From Diadophis punctatus similis (lineage: Eukaryota > Chordata > Lepidosauria > Squamata > Dipsadidae), in the NCBI GenBank assembly GCA_023053685.1, contig JALIGW010000061.1:2064001-2128000 (forward strand): a DNA stretch of 64,000 bases, given 5' to 3'. The notes under the pieces were generated by a model. That model was not told the origin of the DNA and made no database searches. It was given only the letters and a program-made list of their open reading frames with translations. Both the position numbers and the translations under genes were made by a program. Positions within the stretch are counted from its first letter, which is position 1. Every line of letters begins with the position of its first letter. Positions 36,647 to 49,787 of the stretch are shown here, piece after piece.

Positions 36647-36725
36647 CCATGGCCAGCTTCTGTCAATTCAAACTACAATGAAGTGAGGTTTTTTCCCAAG
36701 ATACTCACAGGTCTCAGCCAGGAAC
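36640..36725 (+). other. Mosaic monomer joining two domains
   Basis: Upstream the copy is of the AAGTGTCATCCAGG type, normally followed by CACCCCCAGCTTCTTTG. Downstream it is of the CTTCTGTCAATTC and AATGAAGTG type, normally preceded by CACCCCCAGC. Between them sits CTCCATGGCCAGC, the NcoI motif, which belongs to neither flank. Three bases separate CATGGCC from CACCCCC, so a third template or conversion tract is more likely than three separate point changes. A TTTTTTCCCAAGATAC variant also follows at about 36.69 kb. Confidence 0.72.
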
Positions 36726-39553
36726 TCCACGCCAAGCTTCTATGAATTCATACTGCAATGGAGTGAGGTTTTTTAACGCAGAAACTCACAGGTCTCAGCC
36801 AAGAACTCCACCCCCAGCTTCTGTGAATTCAAACTACAATGGAGTGAGGTTCCCCCCCCCAGATACTCACAGGTCTTAGCAAGGACCTCCACCCCCAGCT
36901 TTTGTGAATTCAAACTACAATGGAGTGAGGTTTTCCCCCGATACTCACAGGTCTCAGCCAGGAACTCCACCCCCAGCTTTTGTGAATTCAAACTACAATG
37001 GAGTGAGGTTCCCCCCCCCCGATACTCACAGGTCTCAGCCAGGAACTCCACCCCCAGCTTCTGTGAAATCAAATTACAATGGAGTGAGGTTTTTTTCCCA
37101 GATACTCACAGGTCTCAGCCAGGAACTCCACCCCCAGCTTCTGTGAATTGAAACTACAATGCAGTGAGGTTTTGTTCCCCCAGATACTCACGGGTCTCAG
37201 CCAAGAACTCCATGGCCAGCTTCTGTGAATTCAAACTACAATGGAGTGAGGTTTGTTCCCCCAGATACTCACAGGTATCAGCCAGGAACTCCACCCCAGC
37301 TTCTGTGAATTGAAACTACAATGCAGTGAGGTTTCTTCCCCCAGATACTCACAGGTCTCAGCCAGGAACTCCACGCCCAGCTTCTGTGAATTCAAACTAC
37401 AATGTAGTGAGGTTTGTTCCCCCAGATACTCACAGGTCTCAGCCAGGAACTCCACCCCCAGCTTCTGTGAATTCAAACTACAATGGAGTGAGGTTTTTTT
37501 TCCCCAGATACAAACCTGTCTCCGCCAGGAACTCCACCCCCAGCTTCTGTTAATTGAAACGACAATGCAGTGAGGTTCCCCCCCCCAGATACTCACAGAT
37601 CTCAGCAAGGACCTCCACCCCCAGCTTTTGTGAATTTAAACTACAATGGAGTGAGGTTTCCCCCCCCCCCATACTCACAGGTCTCAGCCAGGAACTCCAC
37701 CCCCAGCTTCTGTGAAATCAAACTACAATGGAGTGAGGTTTTTTTCCCTGATACTCACAGGTCTCAGCCAGGAACTCCACCCCCAGCTTCTGTGAATTCA
37801 AACTACAATGGATTGAGGTTTTTTTCCGAGATAAACACAGGTCTCAGCCAGGAACTCCAACCCCAGCTTCTGTGAATTGAAAATACAATGCAGTGAGGTT
37901 TTTCCCCCCAGATACTCACAGGAATCAGCCAGGAACTCCACCCCCAGCTTCTGTGAATTCAAACTACAATGGAGTGAGGTTTTTTTCCCCAGATACTCAC
38001 AGGTCCCAGCCAGGAACTCCACCCCCAGCTTCTGTCAATTCAAACTACAATGAAGTGAGGTTTTTCCCCCCAGATACTCACAGGAATCAGCCAGGAACTC
38101 CACCCCCAGCTTCTGTGAATTCAAACTACAATGGAGTGAGGTTTTTTTCCCCAGATACTCACAGGTCCCAGCCAGGAACTCCACCCCCAGCTTCTGTCAA
38201 TTCAAACTACAATGAAGTGAGGTTTTTTCCCCAGATACTCACAGGTCTCAGCCAGGAACTCCACGCCAAGCTTCTATGAATTCATACTGCAATGGAGTGA
38301 GGTTTTTTAACGCAGAAACTCACAGGTCTCAGCCAGGAACTCCACCCCCAGCTTCTGTGAATTCAAACTACAATGAAGTGAGGTTTTGTTCCCCCAGATA
38401 CTCACAAGTCTCAGCCAGGAACTCCACCCCCAGCTTCTGTGAATTCAAACTACAATGGAGTGAGGTTTCTTCCCCCAGATACTCACAGGTCTCAGCCAGG
38501 AACTCCACTCCAGCTTCTGTGAATTCAAACTACAATGGAGTGAGGTTTTGTTCCCCCAGATACTCACAGGTCTCAGCCAAGAACTCCACCCCCAGCTTCT
38601 GTGAATTCAAACTACAATGGAGTGAGGTTCCCCCCCCAGATACTCACAGGTCTCAGCAAGGACCTCCACCCCCAGCTTTTGTGAATTCAAACTACAATGG
38701 AGTGAGGTTTTCCCCCGATACTCACAGGTCTCAGCCAGGAACTCCACCCCCAGCTTTTGTGAATTCAAACTACAATGGAGTGAGGTTCCCCCCCCCCGAT
38801 ACTCACAGGTCTCAGCCAGGAACTCCACCCCCAGCTTCTGTGAAATCAAATTACAATGGAGTGAGGTTTTTTTCCCAGATACTCACAGGTCTCAGCCAGG
38901 AACTCCACCCCCAGCTTCTGTGAATTGAAACTACAATGCAGTGAGGTTTTGTTCCCCCAGATACTCACGGGTCTCAGCCAAGAACTCCATGGCCAGCTTC
39001 TGTGAATTCAAACTACAATGGAGTGAGGTTTGTTCCCCCAGATACTCACAGGTATCAGCCAGGAACTCCACCCCAGCTTCTGTGAATTGAAACTACAATG
39101 CAGTGAGGTTTCTTCCCCCAGATACTCACAGGTCTCAGCCAGGAACTCCACGCCCAGCTTCTGTGAATTCAAACTACAATGTAGTGAGGTTTGTTCCCCC
39201 AGATACTCACAGGTCTCAGCCAGGAACTCCACCCCCAGTTTCTGTGAATTCAAACTACAATGGAGTGAGGTTTTTTTCCCCAGATACAAACCTGTCTCCG
39301 CCAGGAACTCCACCCCCAGCTTCTGTTAATTGAAACGACAATGCAGTGAGGTTTCCCCCCCCCCAGATACTCACAGATCTCAGCAAGGACCTTCACCCCC
39401 AGCTTTTGTGAATTTAAACTACAATGGAGTGAGGTTTTCCCCCCCCCATACTCACAGGTCTCAGCCAGGAACTCCACCCCCAGCTTCTGTGAAATCAAAC
39501 TACAATGGAGTGAGGTTTTTTTCCCAGATACTCACAGGTCTCAGCCAGGAACT
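36647..39553 (+). repeat. HindIII-marker domain, distal copy
   Basis: This block of about 36 monomers matches 8.56-11.47 kb at an offset of 28,086 bp and 18.1-20.9 kb at about 18,557 bp. The HindIII markers at 36734 and 38268 are 1,534 bp apart, as are 8648 and 10182. The variants GTCAATTC with AATGAAGTG and the CACAGGTCCCAGCC monomers travel with the markers. Its last 2.3 kb is duplicated in the next block. No gene. Confidence 0.86.
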
Positions 39554-41860
39554 CCATGGCCAGCTTCTGTGAATTCAAACTACAATGGAGTGAGGTTTGT
39601 TCCCCCAGATACTCACAGGTATCAGCCAGGAACTCCACCCCAGCTTCTGTGAATTGAAACTACAATGCAGTGAGGTTTCTTCCCCCAGATACTCACAGGT
39701 CTCAGCCAGGAACTCCACGCCCAGCTTCTGTGAATTCAAACTACAATGTAGTGAGGTTTGTTCCCCCAGATACTCACAGGTCTCAGCCAGGAACTCCACC
39801 CCCAGCTTCTGTGAATTCAAACTACAATGGAGTGAGGTTTTTTTCCCCAGATACAAACCTGTCTCCGCCAGGAACTCCACCCCCAGCTTCTGTTAATTGA
39901 AACGACAATGCAGTGAGGTTCCCCCCCCCAGATACTCACAGATCTCAGCAAGGACCTCCACCCCCAGCTTTTGTGAATTTAAACTACAATGGAGTGAGGT
40001 TTCCCCCCCCCCCCCCATACTCACAGGTCTCAGCCAGGAACTCCACCCCCAGCTTCTGTGAAATCAAACTACAATGGAGTGAGGTTTTTTTCCCTGATAC
40101 TCACAGGTCTCAGCCAGGAACTCCACCCCCAGCTTCTGTGAATTCAAACTACAATGGATTGAGGTTTTTTTCCGAGATAAACACAGGTCTCAGCCAGGAA
40201 CTCCAACCCCAGCTTCTGTGAATTGAAAATACAATGCAGTGAGGTTTTTCCCCCCAGATACTCACAGGAATCAGCCAGGAACTCCACCCCCAGCTTCTGT
40301 GAATTCAAACTACAATGGAGTGAGGTTTTTTTCCCCAGATACTCACAGGTCCCAGCCAGGAACTCCACCCCCAGCTTCTGTCAATTCAAACTACAATGAA
40401 GTGAGGTTTTTCCCCCCAGATACTCACAGGAATCAGCCAGGAACTCCACCCCCAGCTTCTGTGAATTCAAACTACAATGGAGTGAGGTTTTTTTCCCCAG
40501 ATACTCACAGGTCCCAGCCAGGAACTCCACCCCCAGCTTCTGTCAATTCAAACTACAATGAAGTGAGGTTTTTTCCCCAGATACTCACAGGTCTCAGCCA
40601 GGAACTCCACGCCAAGCTTCTATGAATTCATACTGCAATGGAGTGAGGTTTTTTAACGCAGAAACTCACAGGTCTCAGCCAGGAACTCCACCCCCAGCTT
40701 CTGTGAATTCAAACTACAATGAAGTGAGGTTTTGTTCCCCCAGATACTCACAAGTCTCAGCCAGGAACTCCACCCCCAGCTTCTGTGAATTCAAACTACA
40801 ATGGAGTGAGGTTTCTTCCCCCAGATACTCACAGGTCTCAGCCAGGAACTCCACTCCAGCTTCTGTGAATTCAAACTACAATGGAGTGAGGTTTTGTTCC
40901 CCCAGATACTCACAGGTCTCAGCCAAGAACTCCACCCCCAGCTTCTGTGAATTCAAACTACAATGGAGTGAGGTTCCCCCCCCAGATACTCACAGGTCTC
41001 AGCAAGGACCTCCACCCCCAGCTTTTGTGAATTCAAACTACAATGGAGTGAGGTTTTCCCCCGATACTCACAGGTCTCAGCCAGGAACTCCACCCCCAGC
41101 TTTTGTGAATTCAAACTACAATGGAGTGAGGTTCCCCCCCCCCGATACTCACAGGTCTCAGCCAGGAACTCCACCCCCAGCTTCTGTGAAATCAAATTAC
41201 AATGGAGTGAGGTTTTTTTCCCAGATACTCACAGGTCTCAGCCAGGAACTCCACCCCCAGCTTCTGTGAATTGAAACTACAATGCAGTGAGGTTTTGTTC
41301 CCCCAGATACTCACGGGTCTCAGCCAAGAACTCCATGGCCAGCTTCTGTGAATTCAAACTACAATGGAGTGAGGTTTGTTCCCCCAGATACTCACAGGTA
41401 TCAGCCAGGAACTCCACCCCAGCTTCTGTGAATTGAAACTACAATGCAGTGAGGTTTCTTCCCCCAGATACTCACAGGTCTCAGCCAGGAACTCCACGCC
41501 CAGCTTCTGTGAATTCAAACTACAATGTAGTGAGGTTTGTTCCCCCAGATACTCACAGGTCTCAGCCAGGAACTCCACCCCCAGTTTCTGTGAATTCAAA
41601 CTACAATGGAGTGAGGTTTTTTTCCCCAGATACAAACCTGTCTCCGCCAGGAACTCCACCCCCAGCTTCTGTTAATTGAAACGACAATGCAGTGAGGTTT
41701 CCCCCCCCCCAGATACTCACAGATCTCAGCAAGGACCTTCACCCCCAGCTTTTGTGAATTTAAACTACAATGGAGTGAGGTTTTCCCCCCCCCATACTCA
41801 CAGGTCTCAGCCAGGAACTCCACCCCCAGCTTCTGTGAAATCAAACTACAATGGAGTGAG
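39554..41860 (+). repeat. 2,346-bp tandem duplicate
   Basis: Copies 37,210-39,5xx at an offset of 2,344-2,346 bp, or 29 monomers (38,276 with 40,622; 39,008 with 41,354; HindIII marker 38268 with 40614). The left boundary is a hybrid monomer at 39,541-39,559 that has CAGCCAGG upstream of the NcoI motif where all ordinary copies have CAGCCAAG. The copy holds the longest C tract in the window. A TTTTTTTCCCTGATAC variant at about 37,748 is shared with 40,093, which confirms the duplication. No gene. Confidence 0.88.
40003..40016 (+). repeat. C14 homopolymer, longest in the window
   Basis: Fourteen C after GGTTT and before ATACTC. The source copy of this tandem duplicate near 37.66 kb has fewer C, so the tract expanded after duplication or is a sequencing or assembly error. 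On the reverse strand this is a run of fourteen G. Confidence 0.88.
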
Positions 41861-44800
41861 GTTTTTTTCCCAGATACTCACAGGTCTCAGCCAGGAACTC
41901 CACCCCCAGCTTCTGTGAATTCAAACTACAATGGATTGAGGTTTTTTTCCGAGATAAACACAGGTCTCAGCCAGGAACTCCAACCCCAGCTTCTGTGAAT
42001 TGAAAATACAATGCAGTGAGGTTTTTCCCCCCAGATACTCACAGGAATCAGCCAGGAACTCCACCCCCAGCTTCTGTGAATTCAAACTACAATGCAGCGA
42101 GGTTTTCCCCCCCAGATACTCACAAGTGTCATCCAGGAACTCCACCCCCAGCTTCTTTGAATTCAAACTACAATGGAGTGAGGTTTTTTCTCCCAGATAC
42201 TCACAGGTCTCAACCAAGAACTCCACCAACAGCTTCTGTGAATTCAAACTACAATGGAGTGAGGTTTTGTTCCCCCAGATACTCACAGGTCTCAGCCAAG
42301 AACTCCACCCCCAGCTTCTGTGAATTCAAACTACAATGGAGTGAGGTTCCCCCCCCCCAGATACTCACAGGTCTCAGCAAGGACCTCCACCCCCAGCTTT
42401 TGTGAATTCAAACTACAATGGAGTGAGGTTTTCCCCCGATATTCACAGGTCTCAGCCAGGAACTCCACCCCCAGCTTTTGTGAATTCAAACTACAATGCA
42501 GCGAGGTTTTTCCCCCCAGATACTCACAAGTCACATCCAGGAACTCCACCCCCAGCTTCTTTGAATTCAAACTACAATGGAGTGAGGTTTTTTCCCCTAG
42601 ATACTCACAAGTCTCACCCAGGAACTCCACCAACAGCTTCTGTGAATTCAAACTACAATGGAGTGAGGTTTTGTCCCCCAGATACTCACACGTCTCAGCC
42701 AGGAACTCCACCAACAGCTTCTGTGAATTCAAACTACAATGGAGTAAGGTTTCTTCCCTCAGATACTCACAGGTCTCAGCCAGGATGTCCACCCCCAGCT
42801 TCTGTGAATTCAAACTACAATGGAGTGAGATTTCTTCCCCCAGATACTCACAGGTCTCAGCCAGGAACTCCACCCCCAGCTTCTGTGAATTCAAACTACA
42901 ATGGAGTGAGGTTTTTTTCCCCAGATACAAACCTGTCTCCGCCAGGAACTCCACCCCCAGCTTCTGTTAATTGAAACGACAATGCAGTGAGGTTTCCCCC
43001 CCCCAGATACTCACAGATCTCAGCAAGGACCTCCACCCCCAGCTTTGTGAATTTAAACTACAATGGAGTGAGGTTTCCCCCCCCCCATACTCACAGGTCT
43101 CAGCCAGGAACTCCACCCCCAGCTTCTGTGAAATCAAACTACAATGGAGTGAGGTTTTTTTCCCAGATACTCACAGGTCTCAGCCAGGAACTCCACCCCC
43201 AGCTTCTGTGAATTCAAACTACAATGGATTGAGGTTTTTTTCCGAGATAAACACAGGTCTCAGCCAGGAACTCCAACCCCAGCTTCTGTGAATTGAAAAT
43301 ACAATGCAGTGAGGTTTTTCCCCCCAGATACTCACAGGAATCAGCCAGGAACTCCACCCCCAGCTTCTGTGAATTCAAACTACAATGCAGCGAGGTTTTC
43401 CCCCCCAGATACTCACAAGTGTCATCCAGGAACTCCACCCCCAGCTTCTTTGAATTCAAACTACAATGGAGTGAGGTTTTTTCTCCCAGATACTCACAAG
43501 TCTCACCCAGGAACTCCACCAACAGCTTCTGTGAATTCAAACTACAATGGAGTGAGGTTTTGTCCCCCAGATACTCACATGTCTCAGCCAGGAACTCCAC
43601 CAACAGCTTCTGTGAATTCAAACTACAATGGAGTAAGGTTTCTTCCCTCAGATACTCACAGGTCTCAGCCAGTATGTCCACCCCCAGCTTCTGTGAATTC
43701 AAACTACAATGGAGTGAGATTTCTTCCCCCAGATACTCACAGGTCTCAGCCAGGAACTCCACCCCCAGCTTCTGTGAATTCAAACTACAATGGAGTGAGG
43801 TTTTTTTCCCCAGATACTCACAGGTCCCAGCCAGGAACTCCACCCCCAGCTTCTGTCAATTCAAACTACAATGAAGTGAGGTTTTTTCCCCAGATACTCA
43901 CAGGTCTCAGCCAGGAACTCCACGCCAAGCTTCTATGAATTCATACTGCAATGGAGTGAGGTTTTTTAACGCAGAAACTCACAGGTCTCAGCCAGGAACT
44001 CCACCCCCAGCTTCTGTGAATTCAAACTACAATGAAGTGAGGTTTTGTTCCCCCAGATACTCACAAGTCTCAGCCAGGAACTCCACCCCCAGCTTCTGTG
44101 AATTCAAACTACAATGGAGTGAGGTTTCTTCCCCCAGATACTCACAGGTCTCAGCCAGGAACTCCACTCCAGCTTCTGTGAATTCAAACTACAATGGAGT
44201 GAGGTTTTTTCCCCCAGATACTAACAGGTCTCAGCCAGGAACTCCACCCGCAGCTTCTGTGAATTCAAACTACGATGGAGTGAGGTTTCTTCCCCCAGAT
44301 ACTCACAGGTCTCAGCCAGGAACTCCACGCCCAGCTTCTGTGAAATCAAACTACAATGTAGTGAGGTTTCTTCCCCCAGATACTCACAGGTCTCAGCCAG
44401 GAACTCCACCCCCAGCTTCTGTGAATTCAAACTACAATGGAGTGAGGTTTTTTTCCCCAGATACACACCTGTCTCAGCCAGGAACTCCACCCCCAGCTTC
44501 TGTGAATTGAAACTACAATGCAGTGAGGTTTTTTTCCCAGATACTCACAGGTCTCAGCCTGGAACTTCACCCCCAGCTTCTGTGAATTGAAAATACAATG
44601 CAATGAGGTTTTTTCCCCCAGATACTCACAGGTCTCAGCCAGGAGCTCCACCTCCAGCTTCTGTGAATTCAAACTACAATGCAGCGAGGTTTTCCCCCCC
44701 AGATACTCACAAGTGTCATCCAGGAACTCCACCCCCAGCTTCTTTGAATTCAAACTACAATGGAGTGAGGTTTTTTCTCCCAGATACTCACAGGTCTCAA

Positions 44801-45291
44801 CCAAGAACTCCAGCAACAGCTTCTGTGAATTCAAACTACAATGGAGTGAGGTTTTGTTCCCCCAGATACTCACAGGTCTCAGCCAAGAACTCCACCCACA
44901 GCTTCTGTGAATTCAAACTACAATGGAGTGAGGTTCCCCCCCCCAGATACTCACAGGTCTCAGCAAGGACCTCCACCCCCAGCTTTTGTGAATTCAAACT
45001 ACAATGGAGTGAGGTTTTCCCCCGATACTCACAGGTCTCAGCCAGGAACTCCACCCCCAGCTTTTGTGAATTCAAACTACAATGGAGTGAGGTTCCCCCC
45101 CCGATACTCACAGGTCTCAGCCAGGAACTCCACCCCCAGCTTCTGTGAAATCAAATTACAATGGAGTGAGGTTTTTTTCCCAGATACTCACAGGTCTCAG
45201 CCAGGAACTCCACCCCCAGCTTCTGTGAATTGAAACTACAATGCAGTGAGGTTTTGTTCCCCCAGATACTCACGGGTCTCAGCCAAGAACT

Positions 45292-46663
45292 CCATGGCCA
45301 GCTTCTGTGAATTCAAACTACAATGGAGTGAGGTTTGTTCCCCCAGATACTCACAGGTATCAGCCAGGAACTCCACCCCAGCTTCTGTGAATTGAAACTA
45401 CAATGCAGTGAGGTTTCTTCCCCCAGATACTCACAGGTCTCAGCCAGGAACTCCACGCCCAGCTTCTGTGAATTCAAACTACAATGTAGTGAGGTTTGTT
45501 CCCCCAGATACTCACAGGTCTCAGCCAGGAACTCCACCCCCAGTTTCTGTGAATTCAAACTACAATGGAGTGATGTTTTTTTCCCCAGATACAAACCTGT
45601 CTCCGCCAGGAACTCCACCCCCAGCTTCTGTTAATTGAAACGACAATGCAGTGAGGTTCCCCCCCCCCAGATACTCACAGATCTCAGCAAGGACCTCCAC
45701 CCCCAGCTTTTGTGAATTTAAACTACAATGGAGTGAGGTTTCCCCCCCCCCATACTCACAGGTCTCAGCCAGGAACTCCACCCCCAGCTTCTGTGAAATC
45801 AAACTACAATGGAGTGAGGTTTTTTTCCCAGATACTCACAGGTCTCAGCCAGGAACTCAACCCCCAGCTTCTGTGAATTCAAACTACAATGGATTGAGGT
45901 TTTTTTTCGAGATAAACACAGGTCTCAGCCAGGAACTCCAACCCCAGCTTCTGTGAATTGAAAATACAATGCAGTGAGGTTTTTCCCCCCAGATACTCAC
46001 AGGAATCAGCCAGGAACTCCACCCCCAGCTTCTGTGAATTCAAACTACAATGCAGCGAGGTTTTCCCCCCCAGATACTCACAAGTGTCATCCAGGAACTC
46101 CACCCCCAGCTTCTTTGAATTCAAACTACAATGGAGTGAGGTTTTTTCTCCCAGATACTCACAGGTCTCAACCAAGAACTCCACCAACAGCTTCTGTGAA
46201 TTCAAACTACAATGGAGTGAGGTTTTGTTCCCCCAGATACTCACAGGTCTCAGCCAAGAACTCCACCCCCAGCTTCTGTGAATTCAAACTACAATGGAGT
46301 GAGGTTCCCCCCCCCCAGATACTCACAGGTCTCAGCAAGGACCTCCACCCCCAGCTTTTGTGAATTCAAACTACAATGGAGTGAGGTTTTCCCCCGATAC
46401 TCACAGGTCTCAGCCAGGAACTCCACCCCCAGCTTTTGTGAATTCAAACTACAATGGAGTGAGGTTCCCCCCCCGATACTCACAGGTCTCAGCCAGGAAC
46501 TCCACCCCCAGCTTCTGTGAAATCAAATTACAATGGAGTGAGGTTTTTTTCCCAGATACTCACAGGTCTCAGCCAGGAACTCCACCCCCAGCTTCTGTGA
46601 ATTGAAACTACAATGCAGTGAGGTTTTGTTCCCCCAGATACTCACGGGTCTCAGCCAAGAACT
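45292..46663 (+). repeat. 17-monomer block extra to the distal segment (1,372 bp)
   Basis: NcoI markers at 45292 and 46664 bound a block that has no counterpart at the collinear position near 24.63 kb. Its contents (GTGATGTTTTTTTCC near 45.57 kb, the TTTTTTTTCGAGATAAAC monomer near 45.90 kb and AACCAAGAACTCC near 46.17 kb) match 29.39-30.6 kb at offsets of 15,905 to 15,988 bp. It could be an in-register insertion of that HOR type or a tandem duplication followed by divergence; the match to 29.4 kb favours the first. Confidence 0.8.
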
Positions 46664-49600
46664 CCATGGCCAGCTTCTGTGAATTCAAACTACAATGGAG
46701 TGAGGTTTGTTCCCCCAGATACTCACAGGTATCAGCCAGGAACTCCACCCCAGCTTCTGTGAATTGAAACTACAATGCAGTGAGGTTTTCTTCCCCAGAT
46801 ACAAACCTGTCTCCGCCAGGTACTCCACTCCCAGCTTCTGTGAATTGAAATGACAATGCAGTGAGGTTTCCCCCCCCCCAGATACTCACAGATCTCAGCA
46901 AGGACCTCCACCCCCAGCTTTTGTGAATTTAAACTACAATGGAGTGAGGTTTCCCCCCCCCCATACTCACAGGTCTCAGCCAGGAACTCCACCCCCAGCT
47001 TCTGTGAAATCAAACTACAATGGAGTGAGGTTTTTTCCCAGATACTCACAGGTCTCAGCCAGGAACTCCATGCGCAGCTTCTGTGAATTCAAACTACAAT
47101 GGAGTGAGGTTTTTTTCCGAGATACTCACAGGTCTCAGCCAGGAACTCCAACCACAGCTTCTGTGAATTGAAAATACAATGCAGTGAGGTTTTTCCCCCC
47201 AGATACTCACAGGAATCAGCCAGGAACTCCACCCCCAGTTTCTGTGAATTCAAACTACAATGCAGCAGGGTTTTTCCCCCCAGATACTCACAAGTCTCAT
47301 CCAGGAACTCCACCCCCAGCTTCTGTGAATTCAAACTACAATGGATTGAGGTTTTGTCCCCCAGATACACACACGTCTCAGCCAGGAACTCCACCAACAG
47401 CTTCTGTGAATTCAAACTACAATGGAGTGAGGTTTGTTCCCCCAGATACTCACAGGTCTCAGCCAGGAACTCCACCCCCAGCTTCTGTGAATTCAAACTA
47501 CAATGGAGTGAGGTTTTTTCCCCGAGATACTAACAAGTCTCAGCCAGGAACTCCACCCGCAGCTTCTGTGAATTCAAACTACAATGGAGTGAGGTTTCTT
47601 CCCCCAGATACTCACAGGTCTCAGCCAGGAACTCCACCCCCAGCTTCTGTGAATTCAAACTACAATGGAGTGAGGTTTGATTCCGCAGATAATCACAGGT
47701 CTCAGCCAGGAACTCCACCCCCAGCTTCTGTGAATTCAAACTACAATGGAGTGAGGTTTGTTCCCCCAGATACTCACAGGTCTCAGCCAGGAACTCCACC
47801 CCCAGTTTCTGTGAATTCAAACTGCAATGGAGTGAAGTTTTTCCCCCCAGATACTCACAGGTATCAGCCAGGAACTCCACCCCAGCTTCTGTGAATTGAA
47901 ACTACAATGCAGTGAGGTTTTTCTCCCAGATACTCACAGGTCTCAGCCAAGAACTCCACCCCCAGCTTCTGTGAATTCAAACTACAATGGAGTGAGGTTT
48001 TGTTCCCCCAGATACTCACATGTCTCAGCCAAGAACTCCACCCCCAGCTTCTGTGAATTCAAACTACAATGGAGTGAGGTTCCCCCCCCCCCAGATACTC
48101 ACAGGTCTCAGCAAGGACCTCCACCCCCAGCTTTTGTGAATTCAAACTACAATGGAGTGAGGTTTTCCCGCCGATACTCACAGGTCTCAGCCAGGAACTC
48201 CACCCCCAGCTTCTGTGAATTCAAACTACAATGGAGTGAGGTTCCCCCCCCCAGATACTCACAGGTCTCAGCCAGGAACTCCACCCCCAGCTTCTGTGAA
48301 ATCAAACTACAATGGAGTGAGGTTTTTTTCCCAGATACTCACAGGTCTTAGCCAGGAACTCCACCCCCAGCTACTGTGAATTGAAACTACAATGCAGTGA
48401 GGTTTTGTTCCCCCAGATACTCACGGGTCTCAGCCAGGAAGTCCACGCCCAGCTTCTGTGAATTCAAACTACAATGGAGTGAGGTTTGTTCCCCCAGATA
48501 CTCACAGGTATCATCCAGGAACTCCACCCCAGCTTCTGTGAATTGAAACTACAATGCAGTGAGGTTTTTCCCCCCAGATACTCACAAGCCTCAGCCAGGA
48601 ATTCCACCCCCAGCTTCTGTGAATTCAAACTGAAATGGATTGAGGTTTTTCTCCCAGATACTCACAGGTCTCAGCCAGGAACTCCACCCCCAGCTTCTGT
48701 GAATTCAAACTGCAATGGAGTGAGGTTTTTTCCCCCAGATACTAACAGGTCTCACCCAAGAACTCCACCCCCAGCTTCTGTGAATTCAAACTACAATGGA
48801 TTGAGGTTTTTTTCCGAGATACTCACAGGTCTCAGCCAGGAACTCCAACCCCAGCTTCTGTGAATTGAAAATACAATGCAGTGAGGTTTTTCCCCCCAGA
48901 TACTCACAGGTCTCAGCCAGGAACTCCACCCCCAGCTTCTGTGAATTCAGACTACAATGCAGCGAGGTTTTTCCCCCCAGATACTCACAAGTCTCATCCA
49001 GGAACTCCACCCCCAGCTTCTTTGAATTCAAACTACAATGGATTGAGGTTTTGTCCCCCAGATACTCACACGTCTCAGCCAGGAACTCCACCCACAGCTT
49101 CTGTGAATTCAAACTACAATGGAGTGAGGTTTCTTCCCCCAGATACTCACAGGTCTCAGCCAGGAACTCCACCCCCAGCTTCTGTGAAATCAAACTACAA
49201 TGGAGTGAGGTTTTTTTCCCAGATACTCACAGGTCTCAGCCAGGAACTCCACCCCCAGCTTCTGTGAATTGAAACTACAATGCAGTGAGGTTTTTTTCCC
49301 AAATACTCACAGGTCTCAGCCTGGAACTTCACCCCCAGCTTCTGTGAATTGAAAATACAATGCAATGAGGTTTTTTCCCCCAGATACTCACAGGTCTCAG
49401 CCAGGAGCTCCACCTCCAGCTTCTGTGAATTCAAACTACAATGCAGCGAGGTTTTCCCCCCCAGATACTCACAAGTGTCATCCAGGAACTCCACCCCCAG
49501 CTTCTTTGAATTCAAACTACAATGGAGTGAGGTTTTTTCTCCCAGATACTCACAGGTCTCAGCCAAGAACTCCACCCACAGCTTCTGTGAATTCAAACTA

Positions 49601-49774
49601 CAATGGAGTGAGGTCCCCCCCCCCAGATACTCACAGGTCTCAGCAAGGACCTCCACCCCCAGCTTTTGTGAATTCAAACTACAATGGAGTGAGGTTTTCC
49701 CCCGATACTCACAGGTCTCAGCCAGGAACTCCACCCCCAGCTTTTGTGAATTCAAACTACAATGGAGTGAGGTT

Positions 49775-49787
49775 CCCCCCCCCCCCC
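49775..49787 (+). repeat. C13 homopolymer
   Basis: Thirteen C between GGTT and GATACTC. Equivalent copies near 29.19 and 33.63 kb are several bases shorter. The added bases keep a reverse-strand frame open (49,195-49,839) that is closed in those copies, a clear example of open frames here depending on homopolymer length. Confidence 0.88.

Noticed and set aside
40003..40016. G-quadruplex on the reverse strand
   Set aside because: Each monomer has at most two well separated G runs, with loops of about 30 bases. Only the rare long homopolymers might fold, and sequence alone cannot support it.
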